DNA of 27,777 bases from a virus, in the IMG/VR virus record IMGVR_UViG_3300031216_000053, positions 1 through 27,777 of that record. The stretch is one strand, 5' to 3'. Position 1 is the first letter of the stretch. Each line of letters starts with the position of its first letter. Position numbers and translations under genes: made by a program. Positions 6,545 to 13,246 of the stretch are shown piece by piece. The notes under the pieces are model-generated. The model was not told the origin of the DNA, ran no database searches, and saw nothing but the letters and a program-made list of their open reading frames with translations.

Positions 6545-7828
6545 TTATAAAAAATCAAAATGTTGCTCGGAAGCAACTTTCTCTGTAGTTTCGAACGGTA
6601 TATCAGGCAAAGCATTATCCCTTGGATCTGAATCAGGTACAACGCTAAGGCTACCTTCACCTTTAGATATGTACTTCTGTAACCGTTCTTTTTGCGCAGG
6701 CTTGAGCTTCGATATTTTCAAAGCTGCTGGCGCAGTGAGCATCCGTTCTTTAACCAGATGCTTTTTAAGTATCCTATCGCTGCCTTTGGTGATCTCAGCC
6801 AGGATCGTTTCTTCGTCAGTGTTCCACGCATTAGCGCCACCACACCGGACAAGCTTGAGCTTACCCTCAAGACGCTTATCACGTTCTTTCAGCAACGTCT
6901 TTATGCGGTCAGCGACAGACTTGAGATAGCCATTGATCAAGGGTGTCTTATCGAAGATATCAACTAGCCTGTCAACATCCATCATAGCAACATCGTCAAA
7001 CACTTCCGGTACTACACCGTCAGTTGCAGGCGCAAACGGGATACTGATAGCGTTGCGCATAACCTCGGCAGCAGCGGGACAGTCAGGTTTAGCTAAACAA
7101 AACCGGCATTGCTTCTGACCTGCAACAGGTTTTAAGTCTGTGACATCAGTTGCTCTTGCTATAGGTAGGACATCTTTATCAAACCAATCCATTAATTTCT
7201 CAGGGTCGTATTCTTCGTAACGAAAGATCTCACCGTTCTTATCAGGGAATCGAGGTTGCATGATCGTACCACGTACCCATGTCCACGGAACCTCACCTTT
7301 GGTAGCCTTCATGTACTGGCACATTTTGCCCAATACATAGAGCCTGTTTTGAGTGGTGTCAGATTCGACGAAGATACCCGATCCATACTTTAGATCAATG
7401 ACATCTATCGTCGAAGCATTAGACAAGATGACATCACCCGTACCCCAAAGGTCGTCGCGATTGGATATGTAATGCAGATCGACTCGACGCTCGATCTCCA
7501 TCCTGACCGTACCTTTCTCGCCGCCCAATTCATTGTACCTTTCCAGGACGTAGTTGACGCAACGCTGCAAGCAGTCGCGCATCTCATCGAGATCCATGTT
7601 TAGGTATTTTAATTCATCGGGTACATCAGACGGAACCATAACAACCGTGCCTTCACCGACACCGGCTATAAAATCTTTGAGAGTGCGCTCCATAATCGAA
7701 TGAGCAAACGTACCCTCTTTCGCTGCATCAGAGTCGCCGCCAGTTCGACCCTGTGACATATACACGGAAGCAGGACACCGGAGCCAACGCTCCGATGCAC
7801 TGAAACTTAGGCGGGCATGTTCGCTCAC
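6545..7828 (-). CDS. DUF2800 protein, Cas4/AddB-like PD-(D/E)xK nuclease with probable Fe-S cluster
   Basis: This 427-aa protein fits the DUF2800 family, normally encoded beside DUF2815. Visible features are LSFSASERWLRCPAS with C18, the EGTFAH motif with H43, GTGDV with D132, DVIDLKYG with D145 and K147, Q160 downstream, and CRFCLAKPDC with C241, C244 and C250. Four cysteines spaced this way are the Cas4/AddB signature for a 4Fe-4S cluster; H43, D132, D145 and K147 make up the nuclease site. It starts with GTG at 7828, overlapping the TGA of the gene before it (GTGA). It ends SEQHFDFL, one of the shared C-terminal tails. Likely role: DNA end processing in phage recombination. Confidence 0.88.
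   Translation of the reverse strand: MSEHARLSFSASERWLRCPASVYMSQGRTGGDSDAAKEGTFAHSIMERTLKDFIAGVGEGTVVMVPSDVPDELKYLNMDLDEMRDCLQRCVNYVLERYNELGGEKGTVRMEIERRVDLHYISNRDDLWGTGDVILSNASTIDVIDLKYGSGIFVESDTTQNRLYVLGKMCQYMKATKGEVPWTWVRGTIMQPRFPDKNGEIFRYEEYDPEKLMDWFDKDVLPIARATDVTDLKPVAGQKQCRFCLAKPDCPAAAEVMRNAISIPFAPATDGVVPEVFDDVAMMDVDRLVDIFDKTPLINGYLKSVADRIKTLLKERDKRLEGKLKLVRCGGANAWNTDEETILAEITKGSDRILKKHLVKERMLTAPAALKISKLKPAQKERLQKYISKGEGSLSVVPDSDPRDNALPDIPFETTEKVASEQHFDFL
6562..6577. repeat. GTTGC-N6-GCAAC hairpin, copy 2
   Basis: GTTGC-tcggaa-GCAAC lies inside the last dozen codons of the DUF2800 gene. On the coding strand it reads as codons for KVASEQ, just before the tail HFDFL. The loop is again exactly 6 bases. 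Confidence 0.7.
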
Positions 7829-8232
7829 GCAGCACCAAAGCGAGCGTTAAGATTCTGCTCGAAACCTGCAAGCTGATCATCAGGCAACTCGGAGAAGCGA
7901 GCGACACCGAAGCTGTTGATGAACGCTCCGAGTTGAGAGGGATCATCCATCCCTTCGGCGAGAGTGCGAAGCCTTCCGGTCAATGCTGCTCGTTTGACTT
8001 CGAAGTCATCAGCGACAGGGGCGGCTGCGGTAGCGACAGGCATAGCAGTAGCAGCCGGAGTAGGGGCAGGTTCGGCAGGCTTAGAGGCAGGCATTTGAAC
8101 TACCTCGCCGGTCTTAGCCGGAGCTTCCTGAGTGTTTTGGGTCGCGGGTACAGGTGCAGCCATATCTGCAGTGTTGAGAAAACTTTGAAGCTCCTGTGTA
8201 GAGCTAAATGTCATGGTCAATGTGATATTCAT
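7825..8232 (-). CDS. Hypothetical early phage protein with Pro/Ala linker
   Basis: The ATG at 8232 (MNITLTMTFSSTQELQSFL) is preferred over that at 8253, because AAGGA lies about eight bases upstream. The product is then 135 aa. The N-terminal 25 residues look like a small beta-alpha element. They are followed by about 60 residues rich in Ala, Pro and Thr (for example AEPAPTPAATAMPVA), and then a conserved-looking C-terminal helical segment with INSFGVARFSELPDDQ. I recall phage proteins with this general FGVxR-hSELP end next to recombination genes, but no function is known to me. It is the first gene of the leftward early block and overlaps the DUF2800 gene (GTGA). Confidence 0.72.
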   Translation of the reverse strand: MNITLTMTFSSTQELQSFLNTADMAAPVPATQNTQEAPAKTGEVVQMPASKPAEPAPTPAATAMPVATAAAPVADDFEVKRAALTGRLRTLAEGMDDPSQLGAFINSFGVARFSELPDDQLAGFEQNLNARFGAA

Positions 8233-8313
8233 AAAATAATCCTTTTGTTGCATTTTGTTGAAGGAGATGGTACTCTATCACACTTCTTATCACAACTCAA
8301 GAGGTTTATAACC
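8233..8313. promoter_or_regulatory. Divergent control region with direct repeats TATCACA
   Basis: This 81-bp gap separates the leftward early block from the rightward regulator pair. TATCACA occurs at 8276-8282 and again at 8288-8294, a 12-bp period, 20 to 38 bp before the regulator start. Paired direct repeats are typical ribbon-helix-helix operators, and the adjacent gene encodes such a protein. A weak rightward promoter (TTGCAT at about 8249, 17 bp, TACTCT) overlaps them. No strong leftward consensus is visible. Confidence 0.4.
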
Positions 8314-8481
8314 GTGAAAACTAAGACTGAATTTGTACATCTACCGAGATCAATTAGAACCGATCCTGATTTGTCAGAAAATCTGCGCGCTATGGCTGAG
8401 GAACAACATCGATCTGTTGCCAACCTGATTGGCCTGATCCTGATCGAAGCTATAAACAAATATACCGAGGGGAAAAAATGA
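8314..8481 (+). CDS. Ribbon-helix-helix (Arc/CopG-like) DNA-binding regulator
   Basis: The start is GTG at 8314 with GAGG about nine bases upstream; the frame stays open far upstream, but only as antisense of the early genes. The 55-aa product fits a ribbon-helix-helix repressor in size and pattern. A short strand (TEFVHLPRSI) is followed by helix 1 (LSENLRAMAEEQH), the S-V-A-N-L-I-G turn, and helix 2 (LILIEAINKYTEGK). Such proteins bind as dimers to short direct repeats, and two TATCACA repeats lie just upstream. Its TGA overlaps the next ATG (ATGA), making a two-gene regulator operon divergent from the early block. It probably controls early or its own transcription. Confidence 0.75.
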   Translation: MKTKTEFVHLPRSIRTDPDLSENLRAMAEEQHRSVANLIGLILIEAINKYTEGKK

Positions 8482-8771
8482 AGACATTCAACGAACAGCA
8501 GATGGCTAACCCGTGGAGTTGGTGTGTAGGAGTCATAGAAAAATACGAACTGTCTAGTCGTATGGTGGCTGAGGCTACCGGCGCACCAAGGAGTACGCTT
8601 CGCTCCCTGTTCAATGGTAACAACACTAACCCGCGATATGAATTGCTTTGTAAGGTTATCCAGTTGTGCATCGACATCGAGAACGGCGGCGGATTCTTTC
8701 CTAAGAAGACTGGCAAGAAAGAAAAAGTTGCTCCGAAGCAACCTAAACAATCCATCGACGATTTTCTCTAG
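8478..8771 (+). CDS. Helix-turn-helix (Cro/CI-like) regulator with basic linker and C-terminal tail
   Basis: This 97-aa protein carries a helix-turn-helix at about residues 25-60: SSRMVAEATGAPRSTLRSLF followed by NGNNTNPRYELLCKVIQ, where the TGAPRSTL stretch looks like the recognition helix region. A Lys/Pro-rich linker (KKTGKKEKVAPKQ) follows, and the protein ends QSIDDFL, one of the shared tails. It is coupled to the ribbon-helix-helix gene by ATGA. Its stop overlaps the stop of the convergent sulfotransferase gene. It is likely a transcription regulator that can also contact whatever partner reads the DFL tail. No lysogeny genes are visible, so a role as lysogenic repressor is not supported. 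Confidence 0.75.
   Translation: MKTFNEQQMANPWSWCVGVIEKYELSSRMVAEATGAPRSTLRSLFNGNNTNPRYELLCKVIQLCIDIENGGGFFPKKTGKKEKVAPKQPKQSIDDFL
8727..8742. repeat. GTTGC-N6-GCAAC hairpin, copy 3
   Basis: GTTGC-tccgaa-GCAAC lies inside the last 15 codons of the helix-turn-helix gene, in the codons for KVAPKQ. The frame is the same as in copies 2 and 4. Confidence 0.7.
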
Positions 8772-9307
8772 GACGGTTTGTAAGTTGCAGGGATCAAAGG
8801 CGCTCGTGTCACTTCCAAGTAATCGCATATACGCAATGCGGTTTCGTGTTCTATTTTGCGGGCATCTTTCCCTTTGCACATGTCGTTATATGAAACGGTT
8901 AACGCAGGGTTTGAGGCAGTGAACTCGTCGAGGGCGAGCGAATCGTGAAGCAGATCATTCCAGACTTTAAACTTAGGGGTATGGCTTATACCTTCCTTTT
9001 TGACAGGCTCAGTATGTTGATCAGAATTCGTACCGTCGATGCTATTGAGGAATCGAGAGGCTACGATTTGAACCAACGGGCGTTTGATCCGTATGATTTT
9101 GGTAGGGATACTGATAGGGGCAATTTCACGTCGAATATGGTATGCTTGCACGATGCAACCGTGTATCTGTTTGCGGGTATGTCCGATGGGTATTTTATCT
9201 ATCATTTCATATTCCCCTTCACAGGATATTTCGGGGTGAGAGTCGAGAGCGGATGCGAGCATGTGACTGCCGGATCTAGGTAATGAGAGAATGATAAAGT
9301 CGTACAT
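8768..9307 (-). CDS. Sulfotransferase-like P-loop protein
   Basis: The ATG at 9307 is preferred (GGAA five to eight bases upstream), giving 179 aa. The N-terminus MYDFIILSLPRSGSHML has the strand and PRSGSH loop of PAPS-dependent sulfotransferases (5'-phosphosulfate-binding loop, residues 10-15), followed by DSHPEISCEGE. At about 71-84, IIRIKRPLVQIVASR fits the 3'-phosphate-binding motif with Arg and Ser84. It is short for the family but keeps both cofactor motifs. It stands alone on the - strand between + genes, like a moron. The substrate could be a host surface glycan, lipid or small molecule; the sequence does not say. A terminator-like hairpin lies directly upstream. Confidence 0.75.
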   Translation of the reverse strand: MYDFIILSLPRSGSHMLASALDSHPEISCEGEYEMIDKIPIGHTRKQIHGCIVQAYHIRREIAPISIPTKIIRIKRPLVQIVASRFLNSIDGTNSDQHTEPVKKEGISHTPKFKVWNDLLHDSLALDEFTASNPALTVSYNDMCKGKDARKIEHETALRICDYLEVTRAPLIPATYKPS

Positions 9308-9313
9308 AAGTTT

Positions 9314-9346
9314 CCAAAAAAATAACCCCTGATGTTGATCAGGGGT
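9314..9346 (-). terminator. Hairpin with T-run in the leader of the sulfotransferase gene
   Basis: On the - strand a 9-bp perfect stem (ACCCCTGAT / ATCAGGGGT, loop CAAC) is followed by TTATTTTTTT. It has the form of an intrinsic terminator but sits about 18 bases before the sulfotransferase ATG. It would end any leftward transcript just before the gene, acting as an attenuator or insulator. No - strand gene lies upstream. Confidence 0.6.
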
Positions 9347-9382
9347 AAAGTTACAGAAAACACAATAGCGGTGGAGTACCAA

Positions 9383-9409
9383 ATGAAGACAATCGAGGTG
9401 TCAACATGA
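9383..9409 (+). CDS. Eight-codon leader minigene MKTIEVST
   Basis: This ATG has GGAG eight bases upstream (GGTGGAGTACCAA). It reads eight codons to a TGA that overlaps the ATG of the primase-helicase gene (ATGA). The primase ribosome binding site GAGG lies inside it. It could be a leader peptide that couples or tunes translation. Chance cannot be excluded at this length. Confidence 0.3.
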   Translation: MKTIEVST

Positions 9410-11949
9410 ACGAGACAGTATCACAAAACGTAACACTGAGCAATAAGGAATTTTTAAATGGTGTTATGGGCGACTATTATAAGGCCGCACATGTTACAGG
9501 GTTTATCGAAGATCCTGCCGAACTGGACGCATTAGATTTGCGTCACTATTGGGGCGGGACAATATGGGCTAAGAATCCGATTGAGAATCCCGATCAGAAT
9601 AATTTCTTCACAATAAGCACGTTCTACCCTGATCCAGAGGACGGTAAGAACCGCAGGCGCAAGGCAAACTTCGCCGCAGCTTACTGTATGATGATCGACG
9701 ACATCGGCTCCGGCGAGGGTGCTAAGATAAGCGACATCGATATGCTGTCCTATCCGATAGTGCCATCGTGGAGGATCGAAACCAGTCCTGATAATTTCCA
9801 GTACGGTTACATCTTCGATTACCCTGAGATGGATCGAGGTACGATTGAGGCTTTGCTGAAAGGATTGGTCGCGCTCGATCTGGTTGATGGAGGGGGTGAT
9901 CCTGGAATGTTGGGTTGCACTCGATATGCGCGTTTACCTGTCGGCTCCAATACCAAAGCCAAATACGGTCAACCTTTCAGGCATGTCCTGCACGAGTGGC
10001 GACCTGATCGCAGGTATACGGTAGGTAAGATCGCAGAGAGCTTCGGCATTGATCTCAAGTACCATGCTACACACGAGGACTACGCCGAACCGCTTAGTGA
10101 AGAACTAGATTACCCGCTGCAATCTCTGAAACGGCTTGGACTAACGAAGGCTAAATTGCGAGAGGGCATTTGGGACATCACATGCCCTTGGCAGGATGAA
10201 CATAGCGGCGAGCTAGACAACGGTACTGCCTACCTATCACCGATGGGGTTCAAGTGCCACCACGGGCATTGTGCTGACAAAACAGGTAAAAATTTACTTA
10301 ACTGGTTGCATGGCAACGATCCTGTATACGCAGAAGCATGTCAGGTTACGATCCCTTTTGTGGCTCAAAGGGAAACGGCATCGGAATCAACCTTCAATGA
10401 TCCAGATGTTACGGATACTCCGACAGAATTCAGATCTCAATTCGACGAAGCACTCAACCACGTAAACCCAAGCGATCCGGCATCCTCTCAAGACGTGTAC
10501 AAAATTCTAGCATCATACCTGCCGCACCTGACTCCAACCGAAAAGGATCACTATCTAAAGCTGATCAAAGAAAACACTTTAGTCACTATAAAAGTTGCGC
10601 GGGAGCAACTTAAACACACTCGAACGGAGATGCTACGTGAACACAGAGAAAAGGGTATTCTGCACGAGCCTGCATGGAAGACTTTCAATGAAGACCGCAT
10701 TGTCCCCTGCCTCGATAATTTCAAGGCTATCTGTGAGTTCCACGGTATCCATACGGCATACAATCAGATGTCGCATACCATCGATGTCAACATTCCGAAA
10801 CATGACTTTTCAGGCGAGGATCTGAATAACCGTACCCTGATGTTTATGCGGGATCTGGTTCAAAATTACGGCATACCTTTTAGCCGTGTGGACGAATGGA
10901 TGATGGGCTACGCGCACGAACATGCATACCATCCGTTCCGCGACTATCTGGATTCGTTAGACGGGGTTTCATTCGATCCGAAAACCCCGTACTTTAATAA
11001 ATTAGTTTCTACTCTTGAGTTCGATGAGTTTCCAGATCAATCAGAGCAGTTTGTTCGTCGATGGCTCATTTCTGTTGTAGCGGCAGTACGCGGGCATGGT
11101 GGAGCGGGAATGAAAGGTGTCCTGACGTTCGCAGGTAAGCAAGGAATCGGCAAGACATCTTGGTTTAGAAATTTGATACCGGACGGTATGTTCTCCGAAG
11201 GTCTGGTACTTGATCCGCACAACAAAGACACCTTGATCAAAGCCACAAACTATCTGGTCTGCGAGCTAGGCGAATTAGATGCAACGTTTAAACGTGACAT
11301 ACCCGCATTGAAGGCTTTCATATCAAGCCAGACTGACGAGATCAGACATCCATACGCGCCGAAAACTTCGACCCATCCAAGACGCACGGTATTCTGTGCG
11401 ACGGTCAACCAGACAAACTTTTTAGTAGATCAAACAGGCAACTCGCGTTTCTGGCCTGTGCAAGTTTTGAAGACTGATTTTCTGGCGGTTAAACAGATGA
11501 AGGATTCAGGCGAACTGCATAACTTCTGGCGAGAGATAGACATGATGTATCAGGCTTGTATAGCAGGCAGACAGGAATTCAGATGGTGGATCGGCTACGA
11601 AGAATCAGACATGTTGTCAGAAGTCAGTGAACGGTTCATCAGAGAGTCTGCAGGCGAGTCTATGCTACGCGAGAGTTTCGACATGGATGCGCCCGCGATA
11701 CATTGGCTTTCAACTACAGAAATCATGCATGCAGTCGGCTTGCGGATGAGCGATCATAACTACGTTGCGAAAAAGAACGAAGTCCTGGAAAGCTTGCGCC
11801 GAATTACAGGGCAAGGTACAGCGAAACGGTTTCAGCGAAACGGCGCTCGTGAGTACGGGTATAAAATGCCGCAGCACAAAGTATCTAAGATCAAGCCGGT
11901 GTTCGAAGCTGTACCCGAAATGCCCAAGGCAGATTACGACTTTATGTGA
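9406..11949 (+). CDS. Primase (RepB-like AEP) fused to VapE-type SF3 helicase
   Basis: This is an 847-aa replication protein. The N-terminal half resembles RepB-type primase-polymerases: YCMMIDDIG with D98-D99, WRIETSPDNFQYGYIF at about 122-137, and CTRYARLPVGSNTK at 171-184. A possible zinc knob follows (C260-PW, H266, then FKCHHGHC at 282-289). The C-terminal half is a VapE/D5-like helicase with Walker A GKQGIGKT near 577-584, Walker B-like LVCELGELD near 616-624, and FCATVNQTNFLVDQTGNSRF near 663. GAGG is well placed before the ATG. It ends KADYDFM, a shared tail. It should prime and unwind DNA for the family B polymerase. It stands alone on the + strand. Confidence 0.88.
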   Translation: MNETVSQNVTLSNKEFLNGVMGDYYKAAHVTGFIEDPAELDALDLRHYWGGTIWAKNPIENPDQNNFFTISTFYPDPEDGKNRRRKANFAAAYCMMIDDIGSGEGAKISDIDMLSYPIVPSWRIETSPDNFQYGYIFDYPEMDRGTIEALLKGLVALDLVDGGGDPGMLGCTRYARLPVGSNTKAKYGQPFRHVLHEWRPDRRYTVGKIAESFGIDLKYHATHEDYAEPLSEELDYPLQSLKRLGLTKAKLREGIWDITCPWQDEHSGELDNGTAYLSPMGFKCHHGHCADKTGKNLLNWLHGNDPVYAEACQVTIPFVAQRETASESTFNDPDVTDTPTEFRSQFDEALNHVNPSDPASSQDVYKILASYLPHLTPTEKDHYLKLIKENTLVTIKVAREQLKHTRTEMLREHREKGILHEPAWKTFNEDRIVPCLDNFKAICEFHGIHTAYNQMSHTIDVNIPKHDFSGEDLNNRTLMFMRDLVQNYGIPFSRVDEWMMGYAHEHAYHPFRDYLDSLDGVSFDPKTPYFNKLVSTLEFDEFPDQSEQFVRRWLISVVAAVRGHGGAGMKGVLTFAGKQGIGKTSWFRNLIPDGMFSEGLVLDPHNKDTLIKATNYLVCELGELDATFKRDIPALKAFISSQTDEIRHPYAPKTSTHPRRTVFCATVNQTNFLVDQTGNSRFWPVQVLKTDFLAVKQMKDSGELHNFWREIDMMYQACIAGRQEFRWWIGYEESDMLSEVSERFIRESAGESMLRESFDMDAPAIHWLSTTEIMHAVGLRMSDHNYVAKKNEVLESLRRITGQGTAKRFQRNGAREYGYKMPQHKVSKIKPVFEAVPEMPKADYDFM
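10593..10610. repeat. GTTGC-N6-GCAAC hairpin, copy 4
   Basis: AGTTGC-gcggga-GCAACT lies in the middle of the primase-helicase gene (codons for KVAREQL). It is the only copy that is not near a gene end. Confidence 0.65.
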
Positions 11950-11990
11950 CCTCCTGAGAGCCGTTTTAAGTCACGCCCTTCTAACCCTCA

Positions 11991-12257
11991 CTACCGTACC
12001 AGTTTTTTCCAATCTCCCTGCCACGGCTCACCAGTAATATGTGGCAGGCACAAAAAAGCCTCCCCTCCGGTTAAGGAGGGGAGGCTGAAAACAAGACATA
12101 TTTTACGCAAGTAACGCGTAATCCCTTGGTTAATAGCAGCCTGCACACACCCGTACAAATCAAAAGAAACTGTAGTGCAAATGCCTCTTGCACCAGTAGC
12201 CCTGTCTTCAACTTCCATACCCAAAAAATCTAAATGTTTTTGTATCTCGGTACTCAT
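11991..12257 (-). CDS. Conserved small phage protein, C-terminus altered by repeat
   Basis: The ATG at 12257 has AAGGAG about ten bases upstream. The first 50 residues (LGMEVEDRATGARGICTT and SFDLYGCVQAA) match a family of short phage proteins I recognise by pattern, with an LGxxVxDxxTGxxG...DLYGCxQ core and no known function. After about residue 50 the frame runs through a 49-bp repeat (RKICLVFSLPS) that contains a near-ideal intrinsic terminator for this strand, about 60 bases before the ORF stop. A transcript ending there would lack a stop codon. The tail may therefore be a recombination product and the annotated stop at 11991 unreliable. It is 12 bases downstream of the HNH gene. Confidence 0.6.
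   Translation of the reverse strand: MSTEIQKHLDFLGMEVEDRATGARGICTTVSFDLYGCVQAAINQGITRYLRKICLVFSLPSLTGGEAFLCLPHITGEPWQGDWKKLVR
12052..12085 (-). terminator. Intrinsic terminator within 49-bp repeat copy 1
   Basis: On the - strand the 11-bp GC-rich stem GCCTCCCCTCC / GGAGGGGAGGC with a 6-base loop is followed directly by six T residues (A-run at 12052-12057 on the + strand). The form is strong. It would end the leftward small-gene transcript, inside the annotated end of the last gene. Confidence 0.85.
12058..12106. repeat. 49-bp direct repeat, copy 1
   Basis: This repeat comprises the terminator stem plus TGAAAACAAGACATATTTTAC. It recurs at 13197-13245 in the same orientation with one mismatch (G to T in the outer stem). 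The pair brackets about 1.1 kb containing the HNH gene. Confidence 0.9.
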
Positions 12258-12269
12258 ATCATCATCTCC

Positions 12270-12671
12270 TTAAAAATTAAAACTGTGTTGTCTGGGGGGT
12301 ATATCAATAAGATAATCCTCAAACATATCGTGATTCTCAAACGGCATATCAGGCCACCACAAATTACTCTTAAGCCTGTTAGCCTCGGCTGTTATTACTT
12401 GCAGATTCCACGGTACATGCAGCCCACAAACTATAGTGGAACATATAGGTACAATGTGGTCTATCTCCACGGTGCGCCCCTGTGCTAACTGTCGGCCCCA
12501 CTCTTGGGCGATCTTCTTAAAGTCGGGGTGATTGTTAGCCCAATCAGGAAACGCTTTATAGAGCTTCCTATAATACATAACAGTACGTCTGTAGCTTGGG
12601 TGTAAATTAGGATCATCAGGGTCTTGCTTTGCTAACCATCTTGGGATTGATTTATTCTTGACTATACCCAC
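12270..12671 (-). CDS. HNH endonuclease
   Basis: This 133-aa protein has a clear HNH site in VEIDHIVPICSTIVCGLHVP followed by WNLQVITAEANRLKSN (about residues 73-110); the DH pair, the Asn of WNL and the final N-x3-K-S-N complete the motif. The N-terminal half is helical (YRRTVMYYRKLYKAFPDW). It starts with GTG at 12671, with GGAGAG about eight bases upstream. It ends QHSFNF, similar to the shared tail. The gene lies between two copies of a 49-bp direct repeat, which suggests a mobile or recombined cassette. It is free-standing, with no intron or intein seen nearby. Packaging-linked HNH proteins normally sit next to the terminase, and this one does not. Confidence 0.88.
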   Translation of the reverse strand: MGIVKNKSIPRWLAKQDPDDPNLHPSYRRTVMYYRKLYKAFPDWANNHPDFKKIAQEWGRQLAQGRTVEIDHIVPICSTIVCGLHVPWNLQVITAEANRLKSNLWWPDMPFENHDMFEDYLIDIPPRQHSFNF

Positions 12672-12712
12672 AACAATCTCTCCTTAAAACTTTGATATTA
12701 ATGTCAAAACTC

Positions 12713-13042
12713 CTAAAAAGGGCAATCATCTTCTGGTTTCATGATGGTTACCGTGTGACCGTCTTCAAACGCTTCAACATAAATTTGAGCTTCTTCGAAT
12801 GGTACGTGTATGCATATATGATTTTCATCTTCAACACGCCCCTTATTGTGAGGCCAATGTCTCCCTTGACAAAAGCATCCACGCCGCTTTGATCTCTGGT
12901 GTTCCTTTTCATAGACAGGTTTAAGCGTATCACGTTTGCACCCAAGACACTTCGGCCTGTTAATGTACCAATCAATTTTGTGCTTGAGTGCTCTTCGCCT
13001 TCCGCAATTGGTTCTATCGGAACATCTGTAGGCATAACCCAT
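12713..13042 (-). CDS. Cys/His-rich probable zinc-binding protein
   Basis: This 109-aa product (ATG 13042, MGYAYRCSDRTNCGRRR) contains several Cys pairs: C7/C13, INRPKCLGCKRD, and RRGCFCQGRHWPHNKG. The CxCxGxHxPH pattern is one I recognise from small phage proteins of unknown function, and it suggests bound zinc. It ends EDDCPF, strikingly like the DDxPF tip of bacterial SSB proteins. GGAGG lies about 11 bases upstream. The start is four bases after the TGA of the gene before it. Another frame (12748-13047) is also open, but its product shows no recognisable pattern and the Cys-rich frame is favoured. Confidence 0.68.
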   Translation of the reverse strand: MGYAYRCSDRTNCGRRRALKHKIDWYINRPKCLGCKRDTLKPVYEKEHQRSKRRGCFCQGRHWPHNKGRVEDENHICIHVPFEEAQIYVEAFEDGHTVTIMKPEDDCPF

Positions 13043-13043
13043 T

Positions 13044-13184
13044 TCATGACACCTCCCCCAAATCAGGTATCCTACCAAACACTTCAATGAATATCTGTCT
13101 CCGGATAGTCAACTTCATATCCGCAACAGTAAAATCACTACCTGCAAAGTATTGACGCTCTATAATGTAGCCTTTATAAACCAC
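13044..13184 (-). CDS. Small phage protein, 46 aa, with YKGY motif
   Basis: GTG at 13184 is chosen because AGGGGG lies six to ten bases upstream; the frame extends to an ATG at 13238, but that part is the 49-bp repeat. The product VVYKGYIIERQYFAGSDFTV has the YKGYxI opening common to tiny phage proteins of about 50 aa. It is followed by KLTIRRQIFIEVFGRIPD, a probable helix. Function unknown. It is coupled to the Cys-rich gene downstream (stop and start four bases apart). Confidence 0.55.
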   Translation of the reverse strand: MVYKGYIIERQYFAGSDFTVADMKLTIRRQIFIEVFGRIPDLGEVS

Positions 13185-13196
13185 CCACAACCCCCT

Positions 13197-13245
13197 GCCT
13201 CCCCTCCGGTTAAGGAGGGGATGCTGAAAACAAGACATATTTTAC
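13197..13245. repeat. 49-bp direct repeat, copy 2, with terminator-like stem
   Basis: This copy is identical to copy 1 at 12058 in 48 of 49 positions. It begins two bases after the stop of the coiled-coil gene at 13247 (- strand sense). Its stem is intact apart from the outer pair changed by the mismatch. The T-run present after copy 1 is absent here, so termination is probably weak and the hairpin becomes the 5' flank of the 46-aa gene. Confidence 0.9.
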
Positions 13246-13246
13246 C

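Noticed and set aside
7933-8313. Long upstream extension of the ribbon-helix-helix gene on the + strand
   Set aside because: It is antisense to the 135-aa early gene and low in complexity. GTG 8314 has a clear ribosome binding site and gives a family-sized protein.
8229-8879. 216-codon - strand ORF opposite the two regulators
   Set aside because: It is antisense to two coupled, recognisable genes and shows no motif.
12748-13047. Alternative 99-codon frame over the Cys-rich gene, with a good ribosome binding site
   Set aside because: The competing frame shows ordered Cys/His pairs and a known phage pattern; this one shows none. It could still be an overlapping gene, but nothing supports that.
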